From Streptomyces sp. NBC_00820 (GTDB lineage: Bacteria; Actinomycetota; Actinomycetes; Streptomycetales; Streptomycetaceae), in contig NZ_CP108882.1 in NCBI RefSeq assembly GCF_036347055.1, positions 496,001-560,000 of the forward strand: a DNA stretch of 64,000 nt. Reading direction: 5' to 3'. Each line of letters begins with the position of its first letter. Within the stretch, counting starts at the first letter, position 1. A program made the translations under genes and the position numbers. The notes under the pieces were generated by a model, which saw nothing but the letters and a program-made list of their open reading frames with translations, ran no database searches and was not told the DNA's origin. Below, piece after piece: positions 50,050 to 57,626 of the stretch.

Positions 50050-50379
50050 CTACCCGTCCTCGAACGGCTCGTCGCTCCACCGGAACCAGGCCCGGTCCCC
50101 CTCGATGTGCAGCAGGAACTCGGGGACCGGGCCGTCCGGTGAGGACAGAGACACCCGGGCCTGTATCTCGTCGTAGGCGGACTCCCACTGGGCCCAGCCC
50201 GCGTCGTCCTCCGGGTCGGCCAAGGCGAGTTCACGGGCGAAGAGGTCCCGCACGGCGGCGAAGCCGGGGCCGGCGGTGAACCGTCCGGACAACCAGGGGA
50301 AGCCGGCCTCCTCGATCCGTATCTCGCCGACCGCCACCTCTCCTGCGTGCACACGCCAGACCGCCCCGTCGTGGCCCAT
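50050..50379 (-). CDS. Small hypothetical protein
   Basis: A 109-residue acidic soluble protein: MGHDGAVWRVHAGEVAVGEI, EEAGFPWLSGRFTAGPGFAA, and EFLLHIEGDRAWFRWSDEPF. It looks like a small alpha/beta domain; I do not recognise the family, although similar proteins are frequent in Streptomyces. The ATG at 50379 is preceded by gggggagg at 4 bp, so the longer frame to 50409 is not used. It is convergent with the oxidoreductase gene and 45 bp downstream of the GNAT gene on its strand, possibly co-transcribed. Confidence 0.65.
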   Translation of the reverse strand: MGHDGAVWRVHAGEVAVGEIRIEEAGFPWLSGRFTAGPGFAAVRDLFARELALADPEDDAGWAQWESAYDEIQARVSLSSPDGPVPEFLLHIEGDRAWFRWSDEPFEDG

Positions 50380-50424
50380 CGGCCTCCCCCTCGTTCCGCT
50401 TCCGCTCACCGCTCCGTCAGCATG

Positions 50425-51333
50425 TCACCCGGCACTGACATCGCCTTCGGCCCAGAAGTTGAGACGCTCGCGGACGACGGGATAGCCGGCCTGGGTGAAG
50501 TGGGCGGCCATCGGGAAGTTGCCCTGGTCGGTGGCGGCGGCGATGAAGTCGGCGCCGCGTTCGACGAGGTGGTGGGTGCACTCGGCGAGGAGGTCGTAGG
50601 CGTAGCCGTGACCGCGCTGCTCCGGCAGGACACCGATGAAGCCGACGCAGGGACCGGAGGGATTGCGGGCGGGAACGTGGATGCCGACCAACGCGCCCTC
50701 GGGTGTGCGGGCGACCCGCCACCACTCGCGCGGTGACGGCATCCACCGGAAGACGTCGAGTTCCTCCCGGGCCGCCTGGTCCACTCCGCCCTGTGCGACG
50801 GCCCGGCGGGCGTGGGCGTCCAGCGTGACGGATTGGATGCGGCACAGGGCGTCGTAAAAAACGGCGTCGTCCGGCTCCGGCGAGAAGAGGAGGCGGCCGG
50901 GGCGTTCGGGCAGACCCCGGTCGGGGGTCCAGCGGTACACGAGGCGTTCCGCCAGCGGTTCGTACCCGGCCAGGCGGGCGGCCGTGGTGCGGGTGGCGAC
51001 GGCGGCCCGCTGCCCGGGGACGTCCCGCCAGCCCGGGGGCAGGTCGAGTTCCAGTTCGTCGGACCGCCAGGGCGCGCTCCTCAGGAGTTCGGCCCCCGCG
51101 TCCTCCTCGCCCTCGGCGACGTCGAACCAGTTGATCAGGAGCGGCCGGTCGTCGTCGGGGCGGCCCCACCAGGCGGCACGGGCCACCGGCCGGCCGGCGC
51201 GGAGGGCGACGCGTTTCCAGTCAGGGCGGTGATGGGTGCTGCGGTGCTTCTCACGGAAGCCCAGCGGGTCGGGCAGCATGTCGAACAGGTGCGCACTGCT
51301 CTCGTCGAGCGTGCGGATGACCGGTGCGGTCAT
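50425..51333 (-). CDS. GNAT family N-acetyltransferase (large form)
   Basis: A 302-residue protein with the GNAT fold in its second half: GALVGIHVPARNPSG, then VGFIGVLPEQRGHGYAYDLL with the acetyl-CoA-binding Q-R-G-H-G-Y motif, and ADFIAAATDQGNFPMAAHFT as the Asn-containing C-terminal helix. The N-terminal ~150 residues are an unrecognised domain that may be a degenerate GNAT copy, as in tandem GNATs. Substrate unknown. ATG start with ggagg-like bases upstream (cggaggaaaacc). It may share an operon with the small hypothetical gene downstream. Confidence 0.85.
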   Translation of the reverse strand: MTAPVIRTLDESSAHLFDMLPDPLGFREKHRSTHHRPDWKRVALRAGRPVARAAWWGRPDDDRPLLINWFDVAEGEEDAGAELLRSAPWRSDELELDLPPGWRDVPGQRAAVATRTTAARLAGYEPLAERLVYRWTPDRGLPERPGRLLFSPEPDDAVFYDALCRIQSVTLDAHARRAVAQGGVDQAAREELDVFRWMPSPREWWRVARTPEGALVGIHVPARNPSGPCVGFIGVLPEQRGHGYAYDLLAECTHHLVERGADFIAAATDQGNFPMAAHFTQAGYPVVRERLNFWAEGDVSAG

Positions 51334-51499
51334 GGTTTTCCTCCGGGACGCGTACGTGGTGCAGCGCTCCCGGTCCGGTCAGACGTGGCACGCCCGGGAA
51401 ACGGGGAGGGAGGAGCGCTGGATGACAGGGACCTGCATGACGCTCGCCTCCTTCCGTCCGTCTCGGGCGTGGTGGTCACGGTAGGCGGGCGGGCGGGCG

Positions 51500-51562
51500 A
51501 GCGTCCACTCCTTTTCCTGAACCGTCCTCCACTTTTCCTGAACCGTCCTCCACTTTTCCTGG
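51500..51562. repeat. 21-bp tandem repeat
   Basis: Two nearly identical 21-bp units (51521-51541 and 51542-51562; accgtcctccacttttcctg plus one base) follow a diverged unit at 51500-51520. Located between the GNAT and phosphatase genes; its tttt runs are unusual for this DNA. Non-coding as far as I can see. Confidence 0.88.
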
Positions 51563-51687
51563 GCCGTCCTCCGCCGTCCTGCGTCGCTTCTCCCCCGCCT
51601 TCGCGTCCGTGTCCCGGCCGTCCCCCGCCGCGGGCGTCCGCCGTGGTGGACCGCGCCCCCTGCCCGGCGGCGGCGTAGCGTGGGCAT

Positions 51688-52806
51688 GTGAGATCGGTGC
51701 GCGGCTGGTCGTCGCGTCGAGGCCGGGAGGACCGCGGCTGGCTGCGGGGCGCGCCACCGCCGTGGTGGGTGCGCGCGCTGCCGGTGCTGCTGCTGGTGGC
51801 GGTGTCCCTGGCCGCGAGGGTCACGTCCCACGCGCGCGATCTCGGCTTTCTGCTCGGTGCGATCCCGCCGCTCGCCGTCCTGTCGTACGGACCGTGGGGA
51901 ACCGCCGTCCTCGGCGGCCTGGTGGTCCTGGCACTGAATCTGCCGGCGACGGAGCTCAACCGTCCCGGCAACACCGATCTGCTCACCATCGTGTTCGTCT
52001 CCCTGCTGAGCGTGTTCGTCTCGTTCGTGCGCAGCCGGCGGGACGCCCAACTGAACACGGAGCACGCGATCGGAGAGGCGGTGCAGCGGGCCGTGCTGCC
52101 GCCGCTTCCGGAGCATGTCGGTCCGGTCGGGTGCGCGGCCTTCTACCGGGCGGCGCAGGACGGGACGCTGGTGGGCGGCGACTTCTTCGACGTGCGCGAC
52201 GGGCCGTACGGCGTGCGGGCGGTGATGGGCGATGTGCAGGGGCACGGACTGGCGGCGGTCACGACGGTGGTGTCGCTGCTCGGCGCGTTCCGGGAGGCGG
52301 CGCTGGACCAGCCGGAGCTGGAGCGCGTCGCCGCCCGGATGGATCGCAGGCTCTCGGTGGACTCGGCCGGTGTACGGCACGCGGAGCTGTTCGCCACCGC
52401 GCTGCTGCTGGAGTTCTCCGGCGACGCGCGCACGGTGCGGGTGGTGGCCTGCGGTCATCCGCCGCCCGTGCTGCTGCACGAGGGGCAGGCCCGGGAGGTG
52501 ACCGTCCCGCCGTGTCCGCCGCTGGGCATCGGGCTGGTCGGCGTGGACCCACCGAAGGAGGTGACCGTGACCCTGGCCCCGCGGGACCGGCTGCTCGTGG
52601 CCTCCGACGGCTTCTGGGAGGCGCGCAACGCCTCCGACGCGTTCTACCCGCTCCCCGAGCGCCTCACCGAACTCGCCGGCACCGACCCCGCCGAGCTGCC
52701 GGACGCGGTGTGGGCGGACCTGACGCGGCTGGCGTACGACGTCCGCGACGACGCCAGCATGCTCGTGCTGACGCCCGCGCCGCCGCTCCACTCACCGCTC
52801 CCCTGA
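51688..52806 (+). CDS. Membrane-bound SpoIIE-type PP2C phosphatase
   Basis: A 372-residue protein with an N-terminal membrane part of three to four helices (WVRALPVLLLVAVSLAARVT, LGFLLGAIPPLAVLSYGPW, TAVLGGLVVLALNLPATEL, LLTIVFVSLLSVFVSFVRS). The PP2C domain follows: AIGEAVQRAVLPPLPEHVGP, the metal loop GTLVGGDFFDVRDG, VRAVMGDVQGHGLAAVT, ACGHPPPVLL, VASDGFWEA, and the last Asp in RDDASMLVL. It would dephosphorylate regulatory proteins at the membrane, as in Streptomyces partner-switching systems. GTG start at 51688. Convergent with the Lrp gene. Confidence 0.92.
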   Translation: MRSVRGWSSRRGREDRGWLRGAPPPWWVRALPVLLLVAVSLAARVTSHARDLGFLLGAIPPLAVLSYGPWGTAVLGGLVVLALNLPATELNRPGNTDLLTIVFVSLLSVFVSFVRSRRDAQLNTEHAIGEAVQRAVLPPLPEHVGPVGCAAFYRAAQDGTLVGGDFFDVRDGPYGVRAVMGDVQGHGLAAVTTVVSLLGAFREAALDQPELERVAARMDRRLSVDSAGVRHAELFATALLLEFSGDARTVRVVACGHPPPVLLHEGQAREVTVPPCPPLGIGLVGVDPPKEVTVTLAPRDRLLVASDGFWEARNASDAFYPLPERLTELAGTDPAELPDAVWADLTRLAYDVRDDASMLVLTPAPPLHSPLP

Positions 52807-52851
52807 CCGATCGGGCAGTTCGGGCGCCAGGACCCGCCACCGGCACGGACG

Positions 52852-53292
52852 TCAGCCCACGTCCCACAGGAACCGGTGGGTGTGGATCCCGTAGTACGGG
52901 AAGGACTGGATCTCGCGGACGCCTTCGAGGGGGCGTACGACGTCGTTGACGAAGTCCAGCAGGGCCTGCGGGCCCGGCGCCACCACCTCGGCGAACAGGT
53001 CGAACCCGCCGGAGGTGAGCACCGCGTAGACGACCTCGGGGCGTTCGGCGAGGACGTCGGCCACCGTGCGCGGGTCGCCGTCGGCGGTGATGCCGAGCAG
53101 CGCCATGGCCTGGCCGCCCATGGCCATGGGGTCGGTGACGCCGACGACCTGAACGGCCCTGGTGTCCAGCAGGCGTTGCAGGCGCTGGCGCGCCGCCGAG
53201 GCGGACAGGCCGACCTTGGGGCCGAGGTCGGCGTAGGCGACACGGCCGTCGGTCTGGAGTTCGCGCAGGATGGCCCGGTCGATGTCGTCCAC
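52852..53292 (-). CDS. Lrp/AsnC family regulator
   Basis: A 146-residue feast/famine regulator. HTH at the N-terminus (DDIDRAILRELQTDGRVAYA then DLGPKVGLSASAARQRLQRL), and the RAM ligand domain from ~65 (MALLGITADGDPRTVADVLA, VLTSGGFDLFAEVVA, FPYYGIHTHRFLW). GTG start at 53292, only 4 bp after the aminotransferase stop, so the two genes form an operon. A regulator of amino-acid metabolism paired with an aminotransferase suggests it controls that gene in response to the substrate or product amino acid. Confidence 0.93.
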   Translation of the reverse strand: MDDIDRAILRELQTDGRVAYADLGPKVGLSASAARQRLQRLLDTRAVQVVGVTDPMAMGGQAMALLGITADGDPRTVADVLAERPEVVYAVLTSGGFDLFAEVVAPGPQALLDFVNDVVRPLEGVREIQSFPYYGIHTHRFLWDVG

Positions 53293-53296
53293 GGCT

Positions 53297-54646
53297 TCAG
53301 CCCGCCAGTTCGGTGAGGGCGGCGGCGAACACCTCGGTGTGGGTGTCGACGTCCTGTTCGGTGGTGTCGGGGCACATCAGCGCCATGTTGTGGAACGGGG
53401 TCAGCAGGATGCCGCGGTTGGCCAGGTAGAGGTGCAGGAAGTCCTCCAGCTCCGGGTCGGCGGCGGCCTCGGACTCGGTGCCGGTGCGGGGCGCCGGTGA
53501 GGTGAAGCGGTACTCGGTACGGGCGCCGAGGCGGCTGACGGACCAGGGCAGTCCGTGGGCCTCGATACCGGCGCGGACACCCGCCTCGAAGCGTTCGGAG
53601 AGCTTCGACATGCGGGCGAACGCCTCGTCGGTGAGCACGTGTTCCAGGGTGGCCCGCGTCGCGGCGACGGACAGGGCGTTGCCGGCCAGGGTCCCGCCGA
53701 CGCCGCCCATGTCGACCAGGTCCAGGTCGGAGCGGGCCAGCAGCCGCTCGGCGAGGTCCGCGGAGAGGCCGTAGGCACCGGCCGGGATGCCGCCGCCGAT
53801 CGCCTTGCCGATGGTGAGCAGGTCGGGCTCCAGGTCCCAGGCGGCCGTGCAGCCGCCGGGACCGGCCGAGAAGGTGTGGGTCTCGTCGTTGATGAGGAGG
53901 GTGCCGTACCGCAGCGTCAGCTCCCGGACGCCGGCGAGGTAGCCGGGCTCGGGCAGGACGATGCCGATGTTGGTGAGCGCGGGCTCCATCAGGACGGCGG
54001 CGACGTCCCCGTGGGCCAGTTCGCGCTCCAGCCCGGCGAGGTCGTTGAACTCGGCGACCCTGCTGGTCAGTGTGACGTCGCAGGGGGCGCCGACGTTGCC
54101 GGGGCGGGCGGTGCCGGTGCCGTCGGGGCCCACGACGATCAGGGACTCGTCGACGCTGCCGTGGTAGGAGTAGCTGTTCACCAGGATCTTCGGGCGCCCG
54201 GTGACCGCGCGGGCGAGCCGGATCGCCCACCGGTTGGCGTCGGTCGCGGTGAGCGAGAAGCTCCAGCGGGACAGGCCGAAGCGACGGGTCAGCTCGGCGC
54301 CGACCCACTCGGCGTCCTCGGTCGGCAGCATGGCGGTGGCCCCGCCCAGCTCGCCGAAGCGATGGTGCACCGCCGCCGTCACCGCGGCGGGCGAGTGCCC
54401 GGCCATCGCCCCCGTGTCACCGAGGCAGAAGTCGATGTACTCGTGCCCGTCCACATCGGTGACCCGGGCGCCACGCGCCCCCGCCAGGTAGCGCGGAAAC
54501 GCGCCGGCGGTCTTGTTCATCCAGGTCATCGGCACCCGCCCGAAGAGGTGCTCCGCCCGCGCGTACGCCGCCCGCGAGCGCGGGTTGCGATGTGCGGCCT
54601 CGGCGCTCTCGCGGGCCAGGAGGGCGGGCAGACGTGTGCGGTCCAT
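53297..54646 (-). CDS. Class III PLP aminotransferase (GSA-aminomutase-like)
   Basis: A 449-residue PLP enzyme of the glutamate-1-semialdehyde aminomutase/class III transaminase group. Features: VTDVDGHEYIDFCLGDTGAM near residue 62, FSLTATDANRWAIRLARAVT with the PLP-phosphate-binding region, VAAVLMEPALTNIGIVLPEP, LLINDETHTFSAGPGG with the Asp contacting PLP, and LLTIGKAIGGGIPAGAYG with the Schiff-base Lys. It is too divergent from HemL to assume tetrapyrrole synthesis. ATG 54646 has gaggta upstream; the 67-codon longer frame is rejected. It is the first gene of an operon with the Lrp-type regulator. Confidence 0.9.
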   Translation of the reverse strand: MDRTRLPALLARESAEAAHRNPRSRAAYARAEHLFGRVPMTWMNKTAGAFPRYLAGARGARVTDVDGHEYIDFCLGDTGAMAGHSPAAVTAAVHHRFGELGGATAMLPTEDAEWVGAELTRRFGLSRWSFSLTATDANRWAIRLARAVTGRPKILVNSYSYHGSVDESLIVVGPDGTGTARPGNVGAPCDVTLTSRVAEFNDLAGLERELAHGDVAAVLMEPALTNIGIVLPEPGYLAGVRELTLRYGTLLINDETHTFSAGPGGCTAAWDLEPDLLTIGKAIGGGIPAGAYGLSADLAERLLARSDLDLVDMGGVGGTLAGNALSVAATRATLEHVLTDEAFARMSKLSERFEAGVRAGIEAHGLPWSVSRLGARTEYRFTSPAPRTGTESEAAADPELEDFLHLYLANRGILLTPFHNMALMCPDTTEQDVDTHTEVFAAALTELAG

Positions 54647-54991
54647 GGAGTACCTCGATGAGTGCGGCGGCGACGGAACGGCGCGAGCGTACGACCGTGT
54701 GCGTGGTGGCGACAAGACTTCGCGCGTGAATCGGCTGTCGGCACGCACGAATCGATCGCGCTGCGGACTCGCGTCACTCGACGGAGTGGCGCACCCTTTT
54801 ACCCCGACTGACGAACCGGCACACGGAACTCGAACGCAACCACTCAAACGCCACTCTTCGCCACCCCTTCCGCCACGTAGAAATATCTACGAGCATGCAT
54901 ATGCCGGGTTGGCGTGCGATCGCACGGAGTGCCCCGGCACAGCCGGTCCCCGCGCTCCCGCGCGGCGAGTGACGATCACCCGGAGCAGTAC
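54647..54991. other. Divergent promoter region of the aminotransferase operon
   Basis: 345 bp without a gene. It is distinctly less GC-rich near 54870-54905. The perfect palindrome cgtagaaatatctacg (54876-54891) and the adjacent gcatgcatatgc lie there, closer to the rightward gene at 54992. It should contain promoters for both directions. Confidence 0.5.
54876..54891. promoter_or_regulatory. AT-centred palindrome, candidate Lrp operator
   Basis: cgtagaaatatctacg has 6-bp arms around the AT-rich centre aata. The size, AT centre and location between divergent genes next to an Lrp gene fit an Lrp/AsnC binding site; no direct proof. Confidence 0.5.
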
Positions 54992-55459
54992 ATGACGAAC
55001 ACGATGTGGACGCGCGGCGTGGAATGGCTCGCCGCGGCCGCGCCCGATCCCCGCGCGTGCAAACGGGACTGGGACCACGGGGAGGGCGTCGCGCTGCTGG
55101 AGGCGGGCCGGTTCTGGGACGTCCTGAGCGTGCCCGAGCGACTCGGCCTGCTCGCCCTCGACCTGCTCTGGCTGCCCTCGCCGTACGTTCCGGGGCCGAC
55201 TCTGGTGGACAGCGCGGCGGAACGGGTCGGGTTCTTCCTCCCGCCGGACCCGGCCGACGGCTGGGTGGGCGCCGGCCTGCGGTACGCGACCAGGGGCTCG
55301 TGGGTCGCCGTACCCCCGCCGTACCGGCCGGCCCGCTCCCTGGAGTGGCTGGTCCCACCGGACGGAACCGGCACGCTGCACCGGCCCGGCCCCCTGGAGG
55401 CGGCCCTGCGCCAGGCCAACGGCAGGCTGGCCGTGCTGGCTCCGTCGTGGGGACCGTAG
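54992..55459 (+). CDS. Short prim-pol-like hypothetical protein
   Basis: A 155-residue soluble protein. The blocks RFWDVLSVPERLGLLALDLL, GPTLVDSAAERVGFFLPP and GLRYATRGSWVAVPPPYRPA, WLVPPDG resemble the short Streptomyces proteins annotated as 'bifunctional DNA primase/polymerase', which keep only part of the prim-pol fold. No catalytic Asp-x-Asp motif is evident, so an enzymatic role is unlikely. ATG 54992 has cggagcag upstream. Divergent from the aminotransferase operon. Family assignment is from memory of similar sequences and only moderately sure. Confidence 0.6.
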   Translation: MTNTMWTRGVEWLAAAAPDPRACKRDWDHGEGVALLEAGRFWDVLSVPERLGLLALDLLWLPSPYVPGPTLVDSAAERVGFFLPPDPADGWVGAGLRYATRGSWVAVPPPYRPARSLEWLVPPDGTGTLHRPGPLEAALRQANGRLAVLAPSWGP

Positions 55460-55463
55460 TGGC

Positions 55464-55859
55464 TCACTCGCGTGCGCGTTCACCCTCGGGTCGCGCGCGG
55501 GGCGCGAACCGTGCCCGCGCCGTCCGGGGGACGTCCGGGTCGCCGGGTACGGTACGCCCCCGGATCCGCCACTCCGAGACGAGCTGGGCGTAGATCGGCT
55601 CACGGGTCCGGTCCACCGGGGCGCTGCGGAGGGTCCGGGCTCCCCGGGCGGTCCGATGGCCGCGGGCCGTCGGGGTTCCGCGGGCCGCCCAGGCCGTCCC
55701 GTCCTTGCGTACGGTTCGGCCCACCGGGACCGTGCCGCCCGCCCGGGTCTCACGTTCCGTGTCGCCCGCATCGCCCGCGCCGTCCGGGCCGCCCGTCCGG
55801 TCCTTGCGATCCGTGCGGTCCGTGCGGTCCGTGCCATCCACGTCGTCGATGACGTTCAT
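55464..55859 (-). CDS. Hypothetical protein with repetitive charged N-terminus
   Basis: A 131-residue protein, convergent with the previous gene (stops 4 bp apart). The N-terminus is repetitive Asp/Arg/Thr (DGTDRTDRTDRKDRTGGPDG) encoded by 9-bp repeats. The C-terminal half has a more ordered block, EPIYAQLVSEWRIRGRTVPG, and high G/C at third codon positions, which supports translation. No recognised domain. The start lacks a clear ribosome-binding site, so the N-terminus is uncertain. Confidence 0.5.
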   Translation of the reverse strand: MNVIDDVDGTDRTDRTDRKDRTGGPDGAGDAGDTERETRAGGTVPVGRTVRKDGTAWAARGTPTARGHRTARGARTLRSAPVDRTREPIYAQLVSEWRIRGRTVPGDPDVPRTARARFAPRARPEGERARE

Positions 55860-56157
55860 GCCCGGGCAACGCCGCGGACGTGCCGTCGGTGCGCTCCAGG
55901 GCGTCCGCTCACCGGCTCGGGTGAGCGGACCCCTCGAACGGAGGGTTCCGCCCGTGCGACAAGCATCCCGCGGCCGGGGCCCCGCGCGCCGCCCGGGCCG
56001 GGGCGCCGAGGGCCACCCGTCCGGCCGACGGGCGTGGCGTGGTGAGCGCTCCTATGCTGGGGGGCCAGGGCTCCGACGTCTCGCCCACCGCACGTCCACC
56101 TCTCGCGCACGTCCATCTCTCGCGTTCCTGGAGTTCTCGCGTGCTTGGAGTCAGCCC
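55860..56157. other. Intergenic region upstream of the serine hydrolase gene
   Basis: 298 bp, very GC-rich, without a supported gene. Just before the ATG at 56158, the words cgcacgtccatctctcgcg/acgtccacctctcgcgcac repeat imperfectly (56092-56125). Promoter not identifiable. Confidence 0.4.
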
Positions 56158-57465
56158 ATGTCACGTATGTCAGCACGTCTGCGCGGTCTACGCAGGGGGG
56201 TCACAGTCGCCGCCGTGGTGGGGAGCCTGACGGTACCTCTGGCCGGCGCCTCCGCCGGGGCCGCGCCGGCCTCCACGCCCACCACGCTCGCCGGCTCCCC
56301 GCTCTCGGTGTTCACCGCCGATCCGCCCGGCCCCACCCCCTCGGCCAGCCCCACCCCCTCGCTCCCGGGCACCGGTGTCCGGGAGCTCACCCCGGCCGTG
56401 GCACGCCGGCTCGACGCCGCCGTACGGGACGTGATGCGCGAGGCGGACATCCCCGGTGCGACCGTCGGCATCTGGACGCCCGACAAGGGAAATTACGTCC
56501 GCACGTTCGGCGTCGCCGACAAGAGCACCGGCCGGCGCATGACGCCGGACCTGTCCATGCGGATCGGCAGCGAGACCAAGACGTTCACCGTGACCGCGCT
56601 GCTGCAACTGGTGGACCAGGGCAAGGTCGGCCTGGACGACCCGATCGGCAAGTACGTCGACGGCGTGCCGAACGGAAACCGGATCACCCTGCGGCAGCTG
56701 GCCGACATGCGCAGTGGGCTGTTCAGCTACTCCGACAACGACGACTTCGTCAAGGCCCTCACCTCCGACCCCGAACGCAGTTTCACTCCCCAGGAGTTGC
56801 TCGACTACTCCTTCGGGCACCCGGTGCTGTTCCAGCCGGGGCGGAAGTTCTCCTACTCCAACACCAACCTCATCCTGCTCGGTCTGGTCGTCGAGAAGGA
56901 GAGCGGACAGCGCCTCGGTGACTTCATCGGGCAGCACATCCTCGAACCCGCCGGTCTGAAGCACACCGTGTTCCCGTCCGGCGCCGAGTTCCCGAACCCC
57001 CACGCGCAGGGGTACACGAACCAGACGGCCGACGGGAAGGTCGCGAACGCGACCGACTGGAACCCGTCCTGGGGCTGGGCGGCCGGCGCGATGATCTCCC
57101 GGCTGGACGATCTGCGGGTGTGGGCGCGCACGCTGGCGACGGGCGAGCTGCCGGACGGCGGCCGGCTGGTGAGCGCGGCCACCCAGCGGGAGCGGCTCAA
57201 GATGCCGCCGACCATGGTCCCGGGCGCCGCGTACGGGCTGGGCATCTTCGACGTGCAGGGCTGGATCGGCCACAACGGCTCGCTGCCGGGCTACGAGTCC
57301 TTGACCGTCTACCTGCCGTCGGCGCGGGCGACCCTGGTGGTGCTCCTGAACACCGACATCACCCACAAGGGCCAGGAGCCGGCCACTCTGCTGGGCAGGG
57401 CGATCACCACGATCGTCTCCCCCGACCACGTCTTCAACCTGCCCGCCGCCCCCGCGGCCAGGTGA
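56158..57465 (+). CDS. Secreted serine hydrolase (class C beta-lactamase/DD-peptidase fold)
   Basis: A 435-residue exported protein. Signal peptide: Arg-rich start, core VTVAAVVGSLTVPLAGASAG. A Pro/Ser/Thr linker (PTPSASPTPSLPG) precedes the catalytic domain. The penicillin-binding motifs are all visible: MRIGSETKTFTVTALLQLVD (Ser-x-x-Lys as SETK), FSYSNTNLILLG (Tyr-Ser-Asn), and WIGHNGSLPGYES (His-x-Gly). The closest role is D-alanyl-D-alanine carboxypeptidase or esterase of this fold, acting on peptidoglycan or small esters. ATG 56158 has ttggag upstream. Confidence 0.92.
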   Translation: MSRMSARLRGLRRGVTVAAVVGSLTVPLAGASAGAAPASTPTTLAGSPLSVFTADPPGPTPSASPTPSLPGTGVRELTPAVARRLDAAVRDVMREADIPGATVGIWTPDKGNYVRTFGVADKSTGRRMTPDLSMRIGSETKTFTVTALLQLVDQGKVGLDDPIGKYVDGVPNGNRITLRQLADMRSGLFSYSDNDDFVKALTSDPERSFTPQELLDYSFGHPVLFQPGRKFSYSNTNLILLGLVVEKESGQRLGDFIGQHILEPAGLKHTVFPSGAEFPNPHAQGYTNQTADGKVANATDWNPSWGWAAGAMISRLDDLRVWARTLATGELPDGGRLVSAATQRERLKMPPTMVPGAAYGLGIFDVQGWIGHNGSLPGYESLTVYLPSARATLVVLLNTDITHKGQEPATLLGRAITTIVSPDHVFNLPAAPAAR

Positions 57466-57498
57466 GGTCCGGACCCACTGGGCGCCGGAACCGCGCGC

Positions 57499-57534
57499 GG
57501 GGCCCCGACCGGTCCCCCGTGCCGGTCGTGCCCC
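57499..57534 (+). terminator. Hairpin after the serine hydrolase gene
   Basis: Arms ggggccccgaccgg (57499-57512) and ccggtcgtgcccc (57522-57534) pair with one bulge. It lies 33 bp after the stop, between two convergent genes. Confidence 0.6.
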
Positions 57535-57604
57535 GCTGACACGGAACTTACGTGCGACGCGCGGGCACGGCTATCGCGCCGGTGCCCTCTCGGGGGCGGT
57601 GAGC

Positions 57605-57626
57605 ACTCACCTGTGCACAGGTGAGT
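57605..57626. promoter_or_regulatory. Perfect 22-bp palindrome at the 3' end of the PucR-type gene
   Basis: The two 11-bp halves, actcacctgtg and cacaggtgagt, are exact reverse complements with no spacer. It covers the stop codon of the leftward regulator gene (57607). A 22-bp spacer-free palindrome suits a dimeric DNA-binding protein better than a terminator, since no loop can form without breaking pairs. Confidence 0.6.

Noticed and set aside
54992..55459. Functional DNA primase/polymerase
   Set aside because: Only a short segment resembling prim-pol is present and no metal-binding Asp-x-Asp motif can be found.
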